64,000 nucleotides of DNA, from positions 149,107 to 213,106 of the forward strand of contig NZ_JYCN01000014.1 of the NCBI RefSeq assembly GCF_000876655.1, in the 5' to 3' direction. This stretch comes from Arthrobacter sp. SPG23 (GTDB taxonomy: Bacteria > Actinomycetota > Actinomycetes > Actinomycetales > Micrococcaceae). The position numbers and the translations under genes are program-made. Of this stretch, positions 37,880 through 48,992 are shown piece by piece (the first letter of the stretch is position 1; each line of letters begins with the position of its first letter). Below the pieces are notes generated by a model. That model was not told where the DNA came from. It searched no databases and saw only the letters and a program-made list of their open reading frames with translations.

Positions 37880-39247
37880 CTACCGCACGGGCAGGGCCGG
37901 CAGTGCCTCTTCGAACAGCCAGGGATGGAGCAAAGCTTCGGAATCGATTCCGGCCACGCGGTCCGCTGTCTGGATGAACCCGGCAGTGGACACTGATCCG
38001 TGGCGGTTGCTGGCCGCCCACTCGTGCAGCAGCGCAAAAAAGGCGAGGTCGCCGCACCGGATCCGCAGCGCATGCAGAGCCAGGGCGCCGCGCTTGTACA
38101 CCCGGTCGTCGAACATCAGCTCCGGCCCGGGGTCACCGACCATGAGATCCTGGCGCCCGCCGTCGAGCTTCCGCCAGGCGGCCGCAGCGCGGTCCGCAAC
38201 GCTCATGACCCCGGCCGCCTCGGACCAGATCCACTCCGCGTAGCACGCGAATCCCTCGTGGAGCCAGATGTCGCTCCAGGCCGCAACCGTCAGGGAATTG
38301 CCGAACCACTGGTGGGACAGTTCGTGGGCGATCAGCCGCTGCGACTCCCACCCCGTCGTCAGGTGGTTGGGGCCAAGGATGGCGAGCGTCTGGGCTTCCA
38401 AGGGAATTTCGAGCTCGTCCTCCGCCACCACCACGGTGTACTCCTGGAATGGATAGGGGCCGAAGCTGTTGACGAAGGCCCGCATCATCTCCGGCTGTCG
38501 GGCCAGGCCGCGGCGTGCAGCATCCGCCAGGGCGGCAGGGACGGCGACATGCTGAGCCACGCTGCCGGGAACCGCGGTGGTGTCGAGGGTCAGTACGTCA
38601 TAGCGGCCGATCTGGACCGTGGCGAGGTACGTCGCCATCGGTTCGGCCTGCTCGTACGTCCAGGTCTCACGGCTGGAGCCTGTCTTTCGGGAGACCAGCA
38701 GGCCGTTGCAGACGGCCCGGTAGTTGGCCTCCGTGGTGACGGCGATCCGGTAGCTGGCCTTGTGCTGGGGGTGGTCGTTGCAGGGGAACCAGGAGGCGGC
38801 GCCGTTGGGCTGGCCCGCCACCAGCACGCCGTCGGTAAGTTCCTCCCAGCCCACCTCGCCCCAGAGGCCGCGGCGGGGAGCAGGGTTTCCCTCATACCGG
38901 ATGTCCAGCGTGAAGCGATCGCCCGGCAGCAGGGCCGCGTCGGGGAAAACCACCAGCTGCTCCGCCCGCTGGCTGAACCTGCGCACCCTCTTGCCGTTCA
39001 GGGACACCTTGACGGCGCGCAGTCCCGCGAGATCCAGGACAACGGCCGACGTCGGCCGCTCCGCTTCCGCATGCAGGACGGCCCGGCCGCTCAGCCTGTT
39101 GCTGGCCAGTTTGTAGTCCAGGTCCAGTTCGTACCGTGTGACCCGGTAGGCGTTCGTGCCGTGCCCGGGGACGTAGGGATCCGGCGAGCCTGACGTCTCG
39201 TCCGGCCGGCGCGTGCCGCCAGGGCTGGATGGTGCTGCAAAACTCAT
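37880..39247 (-). CDS. M1-family metallopeptidase
   Basis: A 455-residue zinc peptidase comprising the two N-terminal M1 domains. HELSH (residues 308-312) and E331 in WLHEGFACYAEW supply the metal site. The GxMEN exopeptidase motif is replaced by PLEAQT (282-287), which may change how the substrate N-terminus is held. The C-terminal helical domain of full aminopeptidase N is absent, as in many actinobacterial short M1 enzymes. There is no signal peptide. It starts 51 bases downstream of the Pls-type synthetase and is read in the same direction, so the two probably share an operon. In known epsilon-poly-lysine loci a degrading peptidase gene (pld) adjoins pls; this gene is a plausible counterpart. 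Confidence 0.9.
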   Translation of the reverse strand: MSFAAPSSPGGTRRPDETSGSPDPYVPGHGTNAYRVTRYELDLDYKLASNRLSGRAVLHAEAERPTSAVVLDLAGLRAVKVSLNGKRVRRFSQRAEQLVVFPDAALLPGDRFTLDIRYEGNPAPRRGLWGEVGWEELTDGVLVAGQPNGAASWFPCNDHPQHKASYRIAVTTEANYRAVCNGLLVSRKTGSSRETWTYEQAEPMATYLATVQIGRYDVLTLDTTAVPGSVAQHVAVPAALADAARRGLARQPEMMRAFVNSFGPYPFQEYTVVVAEDELEIPLEAQTLAILGPNHLTTGWESQRLIAHELSHQWFGNSLTVAAWSDIWLHEGFACYAEWIWSEAAGVMSVADRAAAAWRKLDGGRQDLMVGDPGPELMFDDRVYKRGALALHALRIRCGDLAFFALLHEWAASNRHGSVSTAGFIQTADRVAGIDSEALLHPWLFEEALPALPVR

Positions 39248-39298
39248 AAACTGGCCTTCATCTCGCGGAAGTGGACGCCGGGGTTGACCGTGCTGGAG

Positions 39299-42200
39299 CT
39301 ACTTGAGCCGCGGAGCCGGCACTGCCGGTCCGGCCCACGGGCTCACCGGATTGCCCATCCAGTACGTCGCGGCGGGAACGGTTTCCCCGCGCATGACCAA
39401 GGATGCCGGACCCACCGTCCCACCCTTCGCGATGCGGGCCCGCGGGAGGATGACGCCGTGTGGTCCCATGGTGGCTCCATCTTCGAGCGTAACAGTGTCA
39501 ATGCTCATGATCCGGTCGTGGAAAAGGTGGGTCTGGACCACGCAGCCCCGGTTGACCGTCGAGCTTTCGCCCAGCGTCACAAGGTCCGCTTCCGGCAGCC
39601 AGTAACTCTCGCACCAGGTGCCGCGTCCGATCTTCGCACCCAGCCCGCGCAGCCACCACACCAAGGCCGGAGTGCCTGACGCTGAACGCGCGAACCACGG
39701 TGCGCTCACCATTTCGATGAAAGTATCCACTACCTCGTTCCGCCAGATGAAGGAACTCCACAAGGCGTGCTCGCCGGGCTTGATCCTTCCCACCAGCAGC
39801 CATTTGGCCGCCACGGCGCTGGCGGCGGCAGCGGCACCTGCGCCGAGGATCACGATGCCGCCCAGGAGCGCTGCGGTGCCGTAGCCCCACGCGGAGGCGA
39901 GCCAGTCGAAGGCGAGCATGACGCCGGCGGCCAGGCCGACGGTGAGCACTACCGGAATGAACCGGCAAAGCTCCCACAGGGCGCGCGCCACCTTCAGCCG
40001 CCGCGGCGGCTGGAAGGTCAGGGTGTTGTCCGTGGCGATGGCAGTACGCCGCAGCCGGACCGGAGGACTGCCCAGCCAGGAGGTGCCCGCTTTGGCCTTG
40101 GCCGGGGTGGCCGAGAGGACGGCCACCAGCGAGTTCTTGGGCACGCTTCGTCCCGCCCCCGTCATTCCGGAGTTACCGAGGAAGGAGCGTTTGCCGATCT
40201 TGGCGGGGGCAATCCTCATCCAACCGCCGCCCAGTTCATAGGAGGCCACCATGGTGTCGTCCGCGAGGAAGGCGCCTTCGCCGACGGTTGTCATTTTGGG
40301 CAGCAGGAGGACGGTGGAGGCCTCCACGTTCTTGCCCACCTTGGCTCCCAGCAGGCGGAGCCAGACCGGCGTGAACAGGCTGGCGTAGATCGGAAACAGG
40401 ACATCCCGGGCCAGGTCGAGGACACGTTCCGTGGCCCAGACCTGCCAGCCGATCCGGCTCCGCACCCTGAAATACCCTTCCTTGAGTCCGACTCCCAGCA
40501 ACCGGGTGGTGGCAAGGATCAGCAGGAGGTTGGTGACGAACCAGGTGAGCGCTGCCAGGGGCAGCGAGGCAAGGACCTGGGGCGCGGCGGCAGATAGGGA
40601 CCCGCTGCCGCGGATGAACATGAACACCACGATCGCCGCGGCGGCGGCGGAAAGGTAGGGGATGGTGGCCAGCACCGCTGATGCTGCAGCAAAGGCCGCG
40701 AACCAGAGCCGCCCGATCAGCGGATGCGCCGGTGGCGGCACGTCCGGCCACGCCTGCTTGGCCTTGCCGATCCGCTCGGCGGGGGAACCTGAGACCAGCT
40801 GCCCGGCCTTGACCTTTCCGAGGACCGCCGACCCCGGCTCCACTTGGGCGCCGGCTCCGATACTGGTGCCGGGCATGAGCGTGCTGCGTGCCCCCACCGT
40901 TGCGCCGGCCCCGACATGCACCCGGCCGATGTGGACGGAGTCGCCGTCGATCCACCAGCCGGAGAGGTCCACTTCCGGCTCGATGTTGCAGCCGCGCCCC
41001 AGGGACAGCATTCCCGTAACCGGCGGCAGTGAATGCAGCTGCACGTCATTGCCGATCTTTGACCCGAGCGCCTTCGCATAGTAGGGAACCCAGGGAGCAC
41101 TTGCCAGGCTGATGGCGCCCGACAGGTCCTGGATCTGTTCCGCCAGCCACAGCCGCAGGTGCACCTTGCCCGACCGGGGGTAGGTACCGGGAACCACGCT
41201 GCGGAGGAGCGTCCGGGCTGCCAGGACCGAAAGGGCCATCCGTCCGGCCGGGCTCACGAAGACCAGCCATGACGCAGCCACCCACCACCAGGAGACAACC
41301 GGAGCAGCCGTAAAGCCGGCAAGGGATGCAAGAAGGTTGTTGGCAACCATCACGTAGGTCAGCCAGCGCATGCCCACCAGAATGTGCAGGGGGACGCCCA
41401 TCAGTGTCTGGAAAACCTGCGATTTCCGTGCCGTGGGCCGGACCTCCCGCTCAGGCGCCGGCCCGGCAATTCCCTCGGGCAGGGATTGCCGGGCGGCGTC
41501 GATGAGCGCCCCGACCCGGGGAGTGGCGTAAATGTCGGCCACCGTAATCGTGGGATAGCGGACCCGCAATGCCGATACCAACTGGGCAGCAGCAAGTGAT
41601 CCGCCGCCGTGCGCGAAGAAGTCCGCATCCAGGCTCGACGCCGGTGTACCCAGCACGCTGCCCCACTGCTCCACGATCCAGCGCGCGTCGTCGGGAAGGT
41701 TCAGCGGGGCTTTGTCCGCATCAGCGGCTCCCGCTCCGGCCAACGGCCACGGCAGGGAGTGCCGGTCCACTTTTCCGCTGGTCTTGGTGGGCAGCGATTC
41801 CACCACGGCCAGGAGCGGGATGAGCGGTGCCGGGAGGCTGTGTCCCAGTAGTTCCCGGGCCGCGGCGAGGTCGAGTTCCGCGGTGCCCGCAGCGGCGAGG
41901 TAACCGACGAGGATCTGGTTCCCCGCCGCCGTCGTGCGCACCGCTGCCGCAGCTCCGGCGACATCCGGCAGGGCCTGCAGTGCGGCGTCAATCTCGCCGA
42001 GTTCAATCCGCCGGCCCCCCAGCTTCACCTGCTCGTCGGCGCGTCCCATAAAGATGAGGCCCGCCGCCTCGTAGCGGACCAGGTCTCCGGACCGGTAGGC
42101 CCGGTTCCAGCCGAGGGACGGCATGGGCGCGTACTTTTCCGCATCCTTGGTGGGGTCGAGGTACCGGGCCAGCCCCACGCCGCCGATGATGAGCTCGCCC

Positions 42201-43297
42201 ACCTCTCCTTCGCCCACCGGAACGCCGTTGGCATCCACCACGGCAAGGTCCCAGCCGTCCAGCGGCAGGCCGATCCGCAGGGGGCCCGGCACGCCCAGCG
42301 GCGCCGCGCAGGCAACCACGGTAGCTTCCGTGGGGCCGTAGGTGTTCCAGACTTCCCGGCCGTCGACGGCGAGGCGCTCCGCGAGCTCCGGGGGGCAGGC
42401 TTCGCCGCCGAAAATAAGCAGCCTCACGTTCTCCAGCGCTTCGGCCGGCCACAGCGCAGCAAGGGTGGGCACCGTCGAAACCACCGTAATCCCGTGGCTG
42501 ATCAGCCACGGGCCGAGGTCCATGCCCGTCCGGACCAGGGACCGCGGGGCAGGAACAAGGCAGGCTCCGTAGCGCCAGGCCAGCCACATTTCCTCGCAGG
42601 ACGCGTCAAAGGCCACGGAGAGTCCGCCCAATACCCGGTCCTGGGGGCCGATCGGTTCGTCCTGCAGGAAAAGACGGGCCTCGGCATCCACGAACGCCGC
42701 TGACGAGCGGTGCTGGACGGCCACACCTTTGGGCGTGCCTGTGGAGCCTGAGGTAAAGATCACCCAGGAGTCGTCGTCGGGCTCCGGCATCCGGGGGTGC
42801 GGGAACGGCCGGGGACGCTTGCTGTCCGTGACGATCCGGCCGTCGGCCCGGAGGATGGCGGCGACGCGGGCTTCGCTGAATACCAGCTTGGCGCGTTCGT
42901 CGGGGTCATCGGCGTCCACCGGCACGTAGGCCGCGCCGATCAGCATGATGGCCAGGATCGAAACGTAGAGCCGGTTGGTGCCGGACGGGATGCGGACGCC
43001 GATCTTGTCGCCGGCACCGAGGCCCGCCAGGTGAAGCTCCCGTGCCGTGGCCCGGACGTCGGCCATCAGCTGCGCGTAGCTCAGGCGCCGGTGGCCGTCG
43101 TCCAGGGCAGAAGCCTCGGGAAAGTTCCGGGCCGTGTCTTCGAGGATGTCGATCAGCGTGCGCTCCGGCGGCGCAGCGGCGGCGCCCGGCAGTTGCGGCG
43201 GGTGCACGTTCCGCACGGCCGGAAGTGCCGTGCGTCCTGCCAGGGGGCCGGTCTCCGGCACGGGGGAGGATCCGGGCGCAAGCGGTTGTTCAGTCAC
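39299..43297 (-). CDS. Pls/PosA-family non-ribosomal peptide synthetase
   Basis: A 1332-residue membrane synthetase with the architecture of epsilon-poly-L-lysine synthetase. Adenylation domain: about 45-515, with A3 FTSGSTGTPKG (181-191), A5 NTYGPTE (318-324) and A10 K509. Carrier domain: about 535-605, phosphopantetheine serine S567 in HGGGSLAAAQ. Then three repeats, each of two membrane helices plus a hexapeptide-repeat left-handed helix domain: helices about 645-695, 863-933 and 1108-1168; soluble domains about 715-845, 955-1080 and 1175-1320. There is no thioesterase. By my alignment to GrsA, the specificity residues are D231, A232, E235, S274, I295, G297, T319, V327, V328 and K509, the acidic E235 fitting a basic amino acid. 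The product is probably a cationic homopolymer; lysine is a guess. The start is GTG 43297. Confidence 0.9.
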   Translation of the reverse strand: MTEQPLAPGSSPVPETGPLAGRTALPAVRNVHPPQLPGAAAAPPERTLIDILEDTARNFPEASALDDGHRRLSYAQLMADVRATARELHLAGLGAGDKIGVRIPSGTNRLYVSILAIMLIGAAYVPVDADDPDERAKLVFSEARVAAILRADGRIVTDSKRPRPFPHPRMPEPDDDSWVIFTSGSTGTPKGVAVQHRSSAAFVDAEARLFLQDEPIGPQDRVLGGLSVAFDASCEEMWLAWRYGACLVPAPRSLVRTGMDLGPWLISHGITVVSTVPTLAALWPAEALENVRLLIFGGEACPPELAERLAVDGREVWNTYGPTEATVVACAAPLGVPGPLRIGLPLDGWDLAVVDANGVPVGEGEVGELIIGGVGLARYLDPTKDAEKYAPMPSLGWNRAYRSGDLVRYEAAGLIFMGRADEQVKLGGRRIELGEIDAALQALPDVAGAAAAVRTTAAGNQILVGYLAAAGTAELDLAAARELLGHSLPAPLIPLLAVVESLPTKTSGKVDRHSLPWPLAGAGAADADKAPLNLPDDARWIVEQWGSVLGTPASSLDADFFAHGGGSLAAAQLVSALRVRYPTITVADIYATPRVGALIDAARQSLPEGIAGPAPEREVRPTARKSQVFQTLMGVPLHILVGMRWLTYVMVANNLLASLAGFTAAPVVSWWWVAASWLVFVSPAGRMALSVLAARTLLRSVVPGTYPRSGKVHLRLWLAEQIQDLSGAISLASAPWVPYYAKALGSKIGNDVQLHSLPPVTGMLSLGRGCNIEPEVDLSGWWIDGDSVHIGRVHVGAGATVGARSTLMPGTSIGAGAQVEPGSAVLGKVKAGQLVSGSPAERIGKAKQAWPDVPPPAHPLIGRLWFAAFAAASAVLATIPYLSAAAAAIVVFMFIRGSGSLSAAAPQVLASLPLAALTWFVTNLLLILATTRLLGVGLKEGYFRVRSRIGWQVWATERVLDLARDVLFPIYASLFTPVWLRLLGAKVGKNVEASTVLLLPKMTTVGEGAFLADDTMVASYELGGGWMRIAPAKIGKRSFLGNSGMTGAGRSVPKNSLVAVLSATPAKAKAGTSWLGSPPVRLRRTAIATDNTLTFQPPRRLKVARALWELCRFIPVVLTVGLAAGVMLAFDWLASAWGYGTAALLGGIVILGAGAAAAASAVAAKWLLVGRIKPGEHALWSSFIWRNEVVDTFIEMVSAPWFARSASGTPALVWWLRGLGAKIGRGTWCESYWLPEADLVTLGESSTVNRGCVVQTHLFHDRIMSIDTVTLEDGATMGPHGVILPRARIAKGGTVGPASLVMRGETVPAATYWMGNPVSPWAGPAVPAPRLK

Positions 43298-43463
43298 GGG
43301 GTGATTCTTTCCGCTGAAGATGAACAGAAGGTGTCGCAGTTCGCCGGACGTTCGCCAGGGGTTCGCGTCCCGTTTACGGGCCCGTGTTAGCGGCCGCTGT
43401 GACCTGGGCGCGTGTTACCGGGCCCTATGACACTGCCCCTAGGACCCGGGCCCGTGCGCCGGA

Positions 43464-44429
43464 TCAGGGAACCAGGATGATCTTGCCGGTGGTGCGGCGC
43501 TGTTCAAGGTCGTCGTGCGCCTGCGCTGCGTGAGCAAGGTCGTAGCGGCCGCCGATCCGGACCTTGAGGTTCCCGTCTGCGGCCGCCGCGAAGATCTCGT
43601 CGGAGCGCCAGCGGCGTTCCTGGGCGTTGCGGAGGAAGTGGTTTATGGTCGGCCGGGTCAGGTACAGGGAGCCGCCGGCATTCAGGCGCTGCGGATCGAA
43701 CGGGGGAACCGGGCCGGATGCGGCGCCGAACAGAACCAGCGTGCCGCGGACACGCAGGGCGGAGAGGGAGCCGTCGAAAGTGTCCTTGCCGACGCCGTCG
43801 TATACGGCATCCGCGCCGGTTCCGTCGGTCAGTTCCCGGACTTTGGCGGAGAAGCCGTCATAGGGGATGACGTGGTCGGCGCCGGCTTCGCGGGCCAGCT
43901 TCGCCTTGTCGTCGGTGGAGACAGTGGTGATGACGCGGGCGCCCTTGGCCTTGAGCAGCTGGATCGCCAGCAGCCCCACGCCGCCGGCCCCGGCGTGAAG
44001 CAGAATGGTGTGGCCCGGCTCCACGCGGAAAGAGGAATTGATGAGGTAGTGGGCAGTGATGCCCTGGAGGGGGAGGGCCGCCGCCGTGAAATCGTCCACG
44101 CCGCGGGGGACAGGCAGCGCCTTGTCCTCGTCCACCAGGATGTAGCCCGCGTAGCAGTTAGTGCCTTCGGCCGTAGCTACGCGGTCGCCCGCGGAGAAGA
44201 CCGTGACGCCTTCGCCGATTTCCTCAACGGTGCCGGATGCCTCTGAACCCGGGGTAAACGGATACGCGACTTTGTACGTGCCGCTGCGCTTGTAGGTGTC
44301 GATGAAGTTCACCCCGGTGGCGGAGACTTTCACCAGCAGTTGGCCGCGTCCAGGTACAGGACGCTCCACTTCCGCGAGCTGCAGGACCTCGGGCCCGCCC
44401 GCCTGGCGGGCAACAATTGCGTGCATCAT
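43464..44429 (-). CDS. NADPH:quinone oxidoreductase (zinc-independent MDR)
   Basis: A 321-residue medium-chain reductase: an N-terminal GroES-like domain (NFIDTYKRSGTYKVAYPFTPGSEASG) and a Rossmann domain with LLHAGAGGVGLLAIQLLKAKGA. The absence of structural-zinc cysteines and the YP.TPGSEASG segment place it with QorA-type quinone reductases. The start at 44429 (MMHAIVA) is supported by AAGGAG. The 37 codons upstream in the same frame include a terminator hairpin and are not used. It reduces quinones or enals in homologues; the natural substrate is unknown. Confidence 0.9.
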   Translation of the reverse strand: MMHAIVARQAGGPEVLQLAEVERPVPGRGQLLVKVSATGVNFIDTYKRSGTYKVAYPFTPGSEASGTVEEIGEGVTVFSAGDRVATAEGTNCYAGYILVDEDKALPVPRGVDDFTAAALPLQGITAHYLINSSFRVEPGHTILLHAGAGGVGLLAIQLLKAKGARVITTVSTDDKAKLAREAGADHVIPYDGFSAKVRELTDGTGADAVYDGVGKDTFDGSLSALRVRGTLVLFGAASGPVPPFDPQRLNAGGSLYLTRPTINHFLRNAQERRWRSDEIFAAAADGNLKVRIGGRYDLAHAAQAHDDLEQRRTTGKIILVP

Positions 44430-44500
44430 GTGTCTCCTTCCCTGGGCTGGGATTTCCAGGCCCGGATACAGGAACCATCCTAGGGACACCACCGCCAACG

Positions 44501-44535
44501 ACGAAGTGACGGCCGGTAACCGGCCGTCACTTCGT
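44501..44535. terminator. 17-bp perfect hairpin after desaturase
   Basis: Arms 44501-44517 and 44519-44535 are perfect complements with an almost closed loop. It lies between the desaturase stop and the quinone reductase start, both on the minus strand, so it ends desaturase transcription. Confidence 0.85.
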
Positions 44536-44561
44536 CTCAAGGGTTAATCGGGGGCGTGTGC

Positions 44562-45650
44562 CTAGTAGCGGCGGGTAACAGTGGCCATGGGGCATTCGAA
44601 GTGGCGCCCGGCGGACAGGCCCACCTCGTTGAGGTAGCGGACGATGATGCCGTAGGACTGCAGCAGCGTGGTCTCCGTGTAGGGGACCTGGTGCTTGGCG
44701 CAGAACTCCCGGACGATCACCGCGGCCTTGTCCAGCTGCGGGCGGGCCATGTCCGGGAAGAGGTGGTGTTCGGCCTGGCGGTTGAGCCCGCCCATCAGGA
44801 TGTCCATGAAGCGGCCGCCGGAAATGTTCCGGGAGGTCAGGACCTGGCGGCTGAAGAAGTCCACGCGGCTGTCCGCCGGCAGGACCGGCATGCCCTTGTG
44901 GTTCGGGGCGAAGGAAGCGCCCATGTAGAACCCGAAGACGGCGAGCTGGACGCCGATGAACGCCAGCGCCATGCCCCACGGCAGGAACGTGAACGTGAGG
45001 ACCGGCAGCAGGCTCAGGCGGGCCAGGAGGATCGGGAGTTCAACCCAGCGGTGCGTGACTTTCGCGCGGCGGAAGACGAACTTGACCGAATCGATCTGCA
45101 GGCCGAGGCCCACCAGGAACAGCAGCGGGAAAAAGAACCAGCCCTGCTTCCGGGTAAGGAATGCGAACCGTCCCTGCCGGTCGGCAACCGCTTCGGTGTG
45201 GAAGGCGATGGGCCCGGGCGCGATGTCGGGGTCCTTGGTAATGACGTTCGGGTGGTTGTGGTGGGCGCCGTGCTTCTGCTCCCACCAGGAGTAGCTCATG
45301 CCGGCGACGGACGTCGCCAGCAGCCTGGCGGCCCAGTCGTTGGCACGGCGGGAGGCGAAGATCTGGCGGTGGCCGGCCTCGTGGGCCAGGAAGCTCAGCT
45401 GGGTGCAAAGGATGCCGATGGCGGCGGCGATGAGGAGCTGGAACCAACTGTCACCGATGAGCGCGAAGCCGAACCAGGCGGCTGTCATCAGGAGCACCAG
45501 GACGGAGAAGACCGTGATGTAGAAGCCGACGCGCCGTTCGAGCAGGCCTGCAGCCTTGACGGTTTTGAGGAGCTCGGAATAGCTCAGGACAACCTGGTTG
45601 GGTTGCCGGACACGCGACTGCGGGCGCTCCGAAGTAGTGGTGGGGGTCAT
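44562..45650 (-). CDS. Membrane fatty acid desaturase (acyl-CoA/lipid type)
   Basis: A 362-residue di-iron desaturase. All three histidine boxes are present: H90-EAG-H94, H127-GA-HH131 (followed by NHPN) and Q292-AE-HH296. Four main membrane helices lie around residues 43-62, 70-90, 172-186 and 215-245. It resembles DesA3-type stearoyl desaturases, which need a ferredoxin- or flavoprotein electron donor; none is adjacent. Such enzymes raise membrane fluidity in the cold. The exact regiospecificity cannot be read. Confidence 0.92.
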   Translation of the reverse strand: MTPTTTSERPQSRVRQPNQVVLSYSELLKTVKAAGLLERRVGFYITVFSVLVLLMTAAWFGFALIGDSWFQLLIAAAIGILCTQLSFLAHEAGHRQIFASRRANDWAARLLATSVAGMSYSWWEQKHGAHHNHPNVITKDPDIAPGPIAFHTEAVADRQGRFAFLTRKQGWFFFPLLFLVGLGLQIDSVKFVFRRAKVTHRWVELPILLARLSLLPVLTFTFLPWGMALAFIGVQLAVFGFYMGASFAPNHKGMPVLPADSRVDFFSRQVLTSRNISGGRFMDILMGGLNRQAEHHLFPDMARPQLDKAAVIVREFCAKHQVPYTETTLLQSYGIIVRYLNEVGLSAGRHFECPMATVTRRY

Positions 45651-45767
45651 GGACTCGGGGCCTCGTAACTGTTACGGGCAACGCTGCAGCCGACATTCGG
45701 ACCGCGCGGTCAGGTTCACCCTTCTTCAAGCATACGCTGGGCGGCCTAACCCGGGCAGGCAGGAGTA

Positions 45768-48012
<2,245 letters not shown>

Positions 48013-48044
48013 GTGGCGCACCCACCTTCCGGGGAGACAGCAGC

Positions 48045-48992
48045 ATGAACACCCAGACACGCGAGACAACCCCTATCGGTCCCGATACAACCAAGGCCGC
48101 CCAGGACAAGGCGGGAACCCTGATCGAAGCCCTGCCGTGGATCCAGCGCTTCGCCGGATCCACCATGGTGATCAAGTACGGCGGCAACGCCATGGTCAAC
48201 GACGACCTGCGCCGGGCGTTCGCCGAGGACGTCGTCTTCCTGCACCACGTGGGCATCCACCCGGTGGTGGTGCACGGCGGAGGGCCGCAGATCAACGCCA
48301 TGCTCAGCCGCCTCGGCATTGAGTCCGAGTTCAAGGGCGGGTTGCGCGTCACCACACCCGAGGCCATGGACGTGGTCCGCATGGTGCTGACCGGCCAGGT
48401 GGGCCGCGAACTTGTGGGCCTTATCAACTCCCACGGCCCCTACGCCGTCGGCATGTCCGGTGAAGACGGCGGCCTGCTGCGCGCCGTCCGCACCGGAACC
48501 GTCGTGGACGGCGAGGAAGTTGACCTGGGCCTCGTCGGGGAAGTCGTGGGCGTCAACCCCGAGGGCATCGTGGACATCCTCGCCGCCGGCAGGATACCGG
48601 TGATTTCCACCGTTGCCCCGGAAATATCCGACGACGGATCCACCACCGGGCAGGTGCTCAACGTCAACGCGGACACCGCGGCGGCCGCCGTTGCATCGGC
48701 GCTGGGTGCCTCCAAGCTGGTCATCCTGACCGACGTCGAGGGCCTCTACGCGAACTGGCCGGACAAGTCGTCGCTGATCTCGTCCCTGACGGCCTCGGAG
48801 CTGCGGGAAATGCTGCCGCGGCTCGAATCGGGCATGATCCCCAAAATGGCCGCCTGCCTGCAGGCGGTTGACGACGGAGTGGAGCGCGCACACATTGTGG
48901 ACGGCCGCCTGCCGCACTCCATGCTGCTGGAAACATTCACCACCGCCGGAATCGGCACGCAGGTGGTCCCGGACGAGGAAACGAACGTATGA
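48045..48992 (+). CDS. argB: Acetylglutamate kinase
   Basis: A 315-residue amino-acid kinase. Glycine-rich phosphate loops [10 protein letters not shown] and [11 protein letters not shown] bind ATP and substrate, and ILTDVEGLY lies near the C-terminus. The N-terminal extension (TIETLPW-like region, [12 protein letters not shown]) is of the hexameric, arginine-inhibited type, so feedback inhibition is likely. ATG 48045 has GGGGA upstream; the stop overlaps argD by four bases. Confidence 0.97.
   Translation: MNTQTRETTPIGPDTTKAAQDKAGTLIEALPWIQRFAGSTMVIKYGGNAMVNDDLRRAFAEDVVFLHHVGIHPVVVHGGGPQINAMLSRLGIESEFKGGLRVTTPEAMDVVRMVLTGQVGRELVGLINSHGPYAVGMSGEDGGLLRAVRTGTVVDGEEVDLGLVGEVVGVNPEGIVDILAAGRIPVISTVAPEISDDGSTTGQVLNVNADTAAAAVASALGASKLVILTDVEGLYANWPDKSSLISSLTASELREMLPRLESGMIPKMAACLQAVDDGVERAHIVDGRLPHSMLLETFTTAGIGTQVVPDEETNV

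Noticed and set aside
43298..43463. Repeated CGTGTTA words upstream of the Pls-type synthetase as operators
   Set aside because: Two copies 28 bases apart (43383, 43411) in GC-rich sequence; neither is palindromic, nor are they placed relative to a clear promoter, so I do not claim a site.
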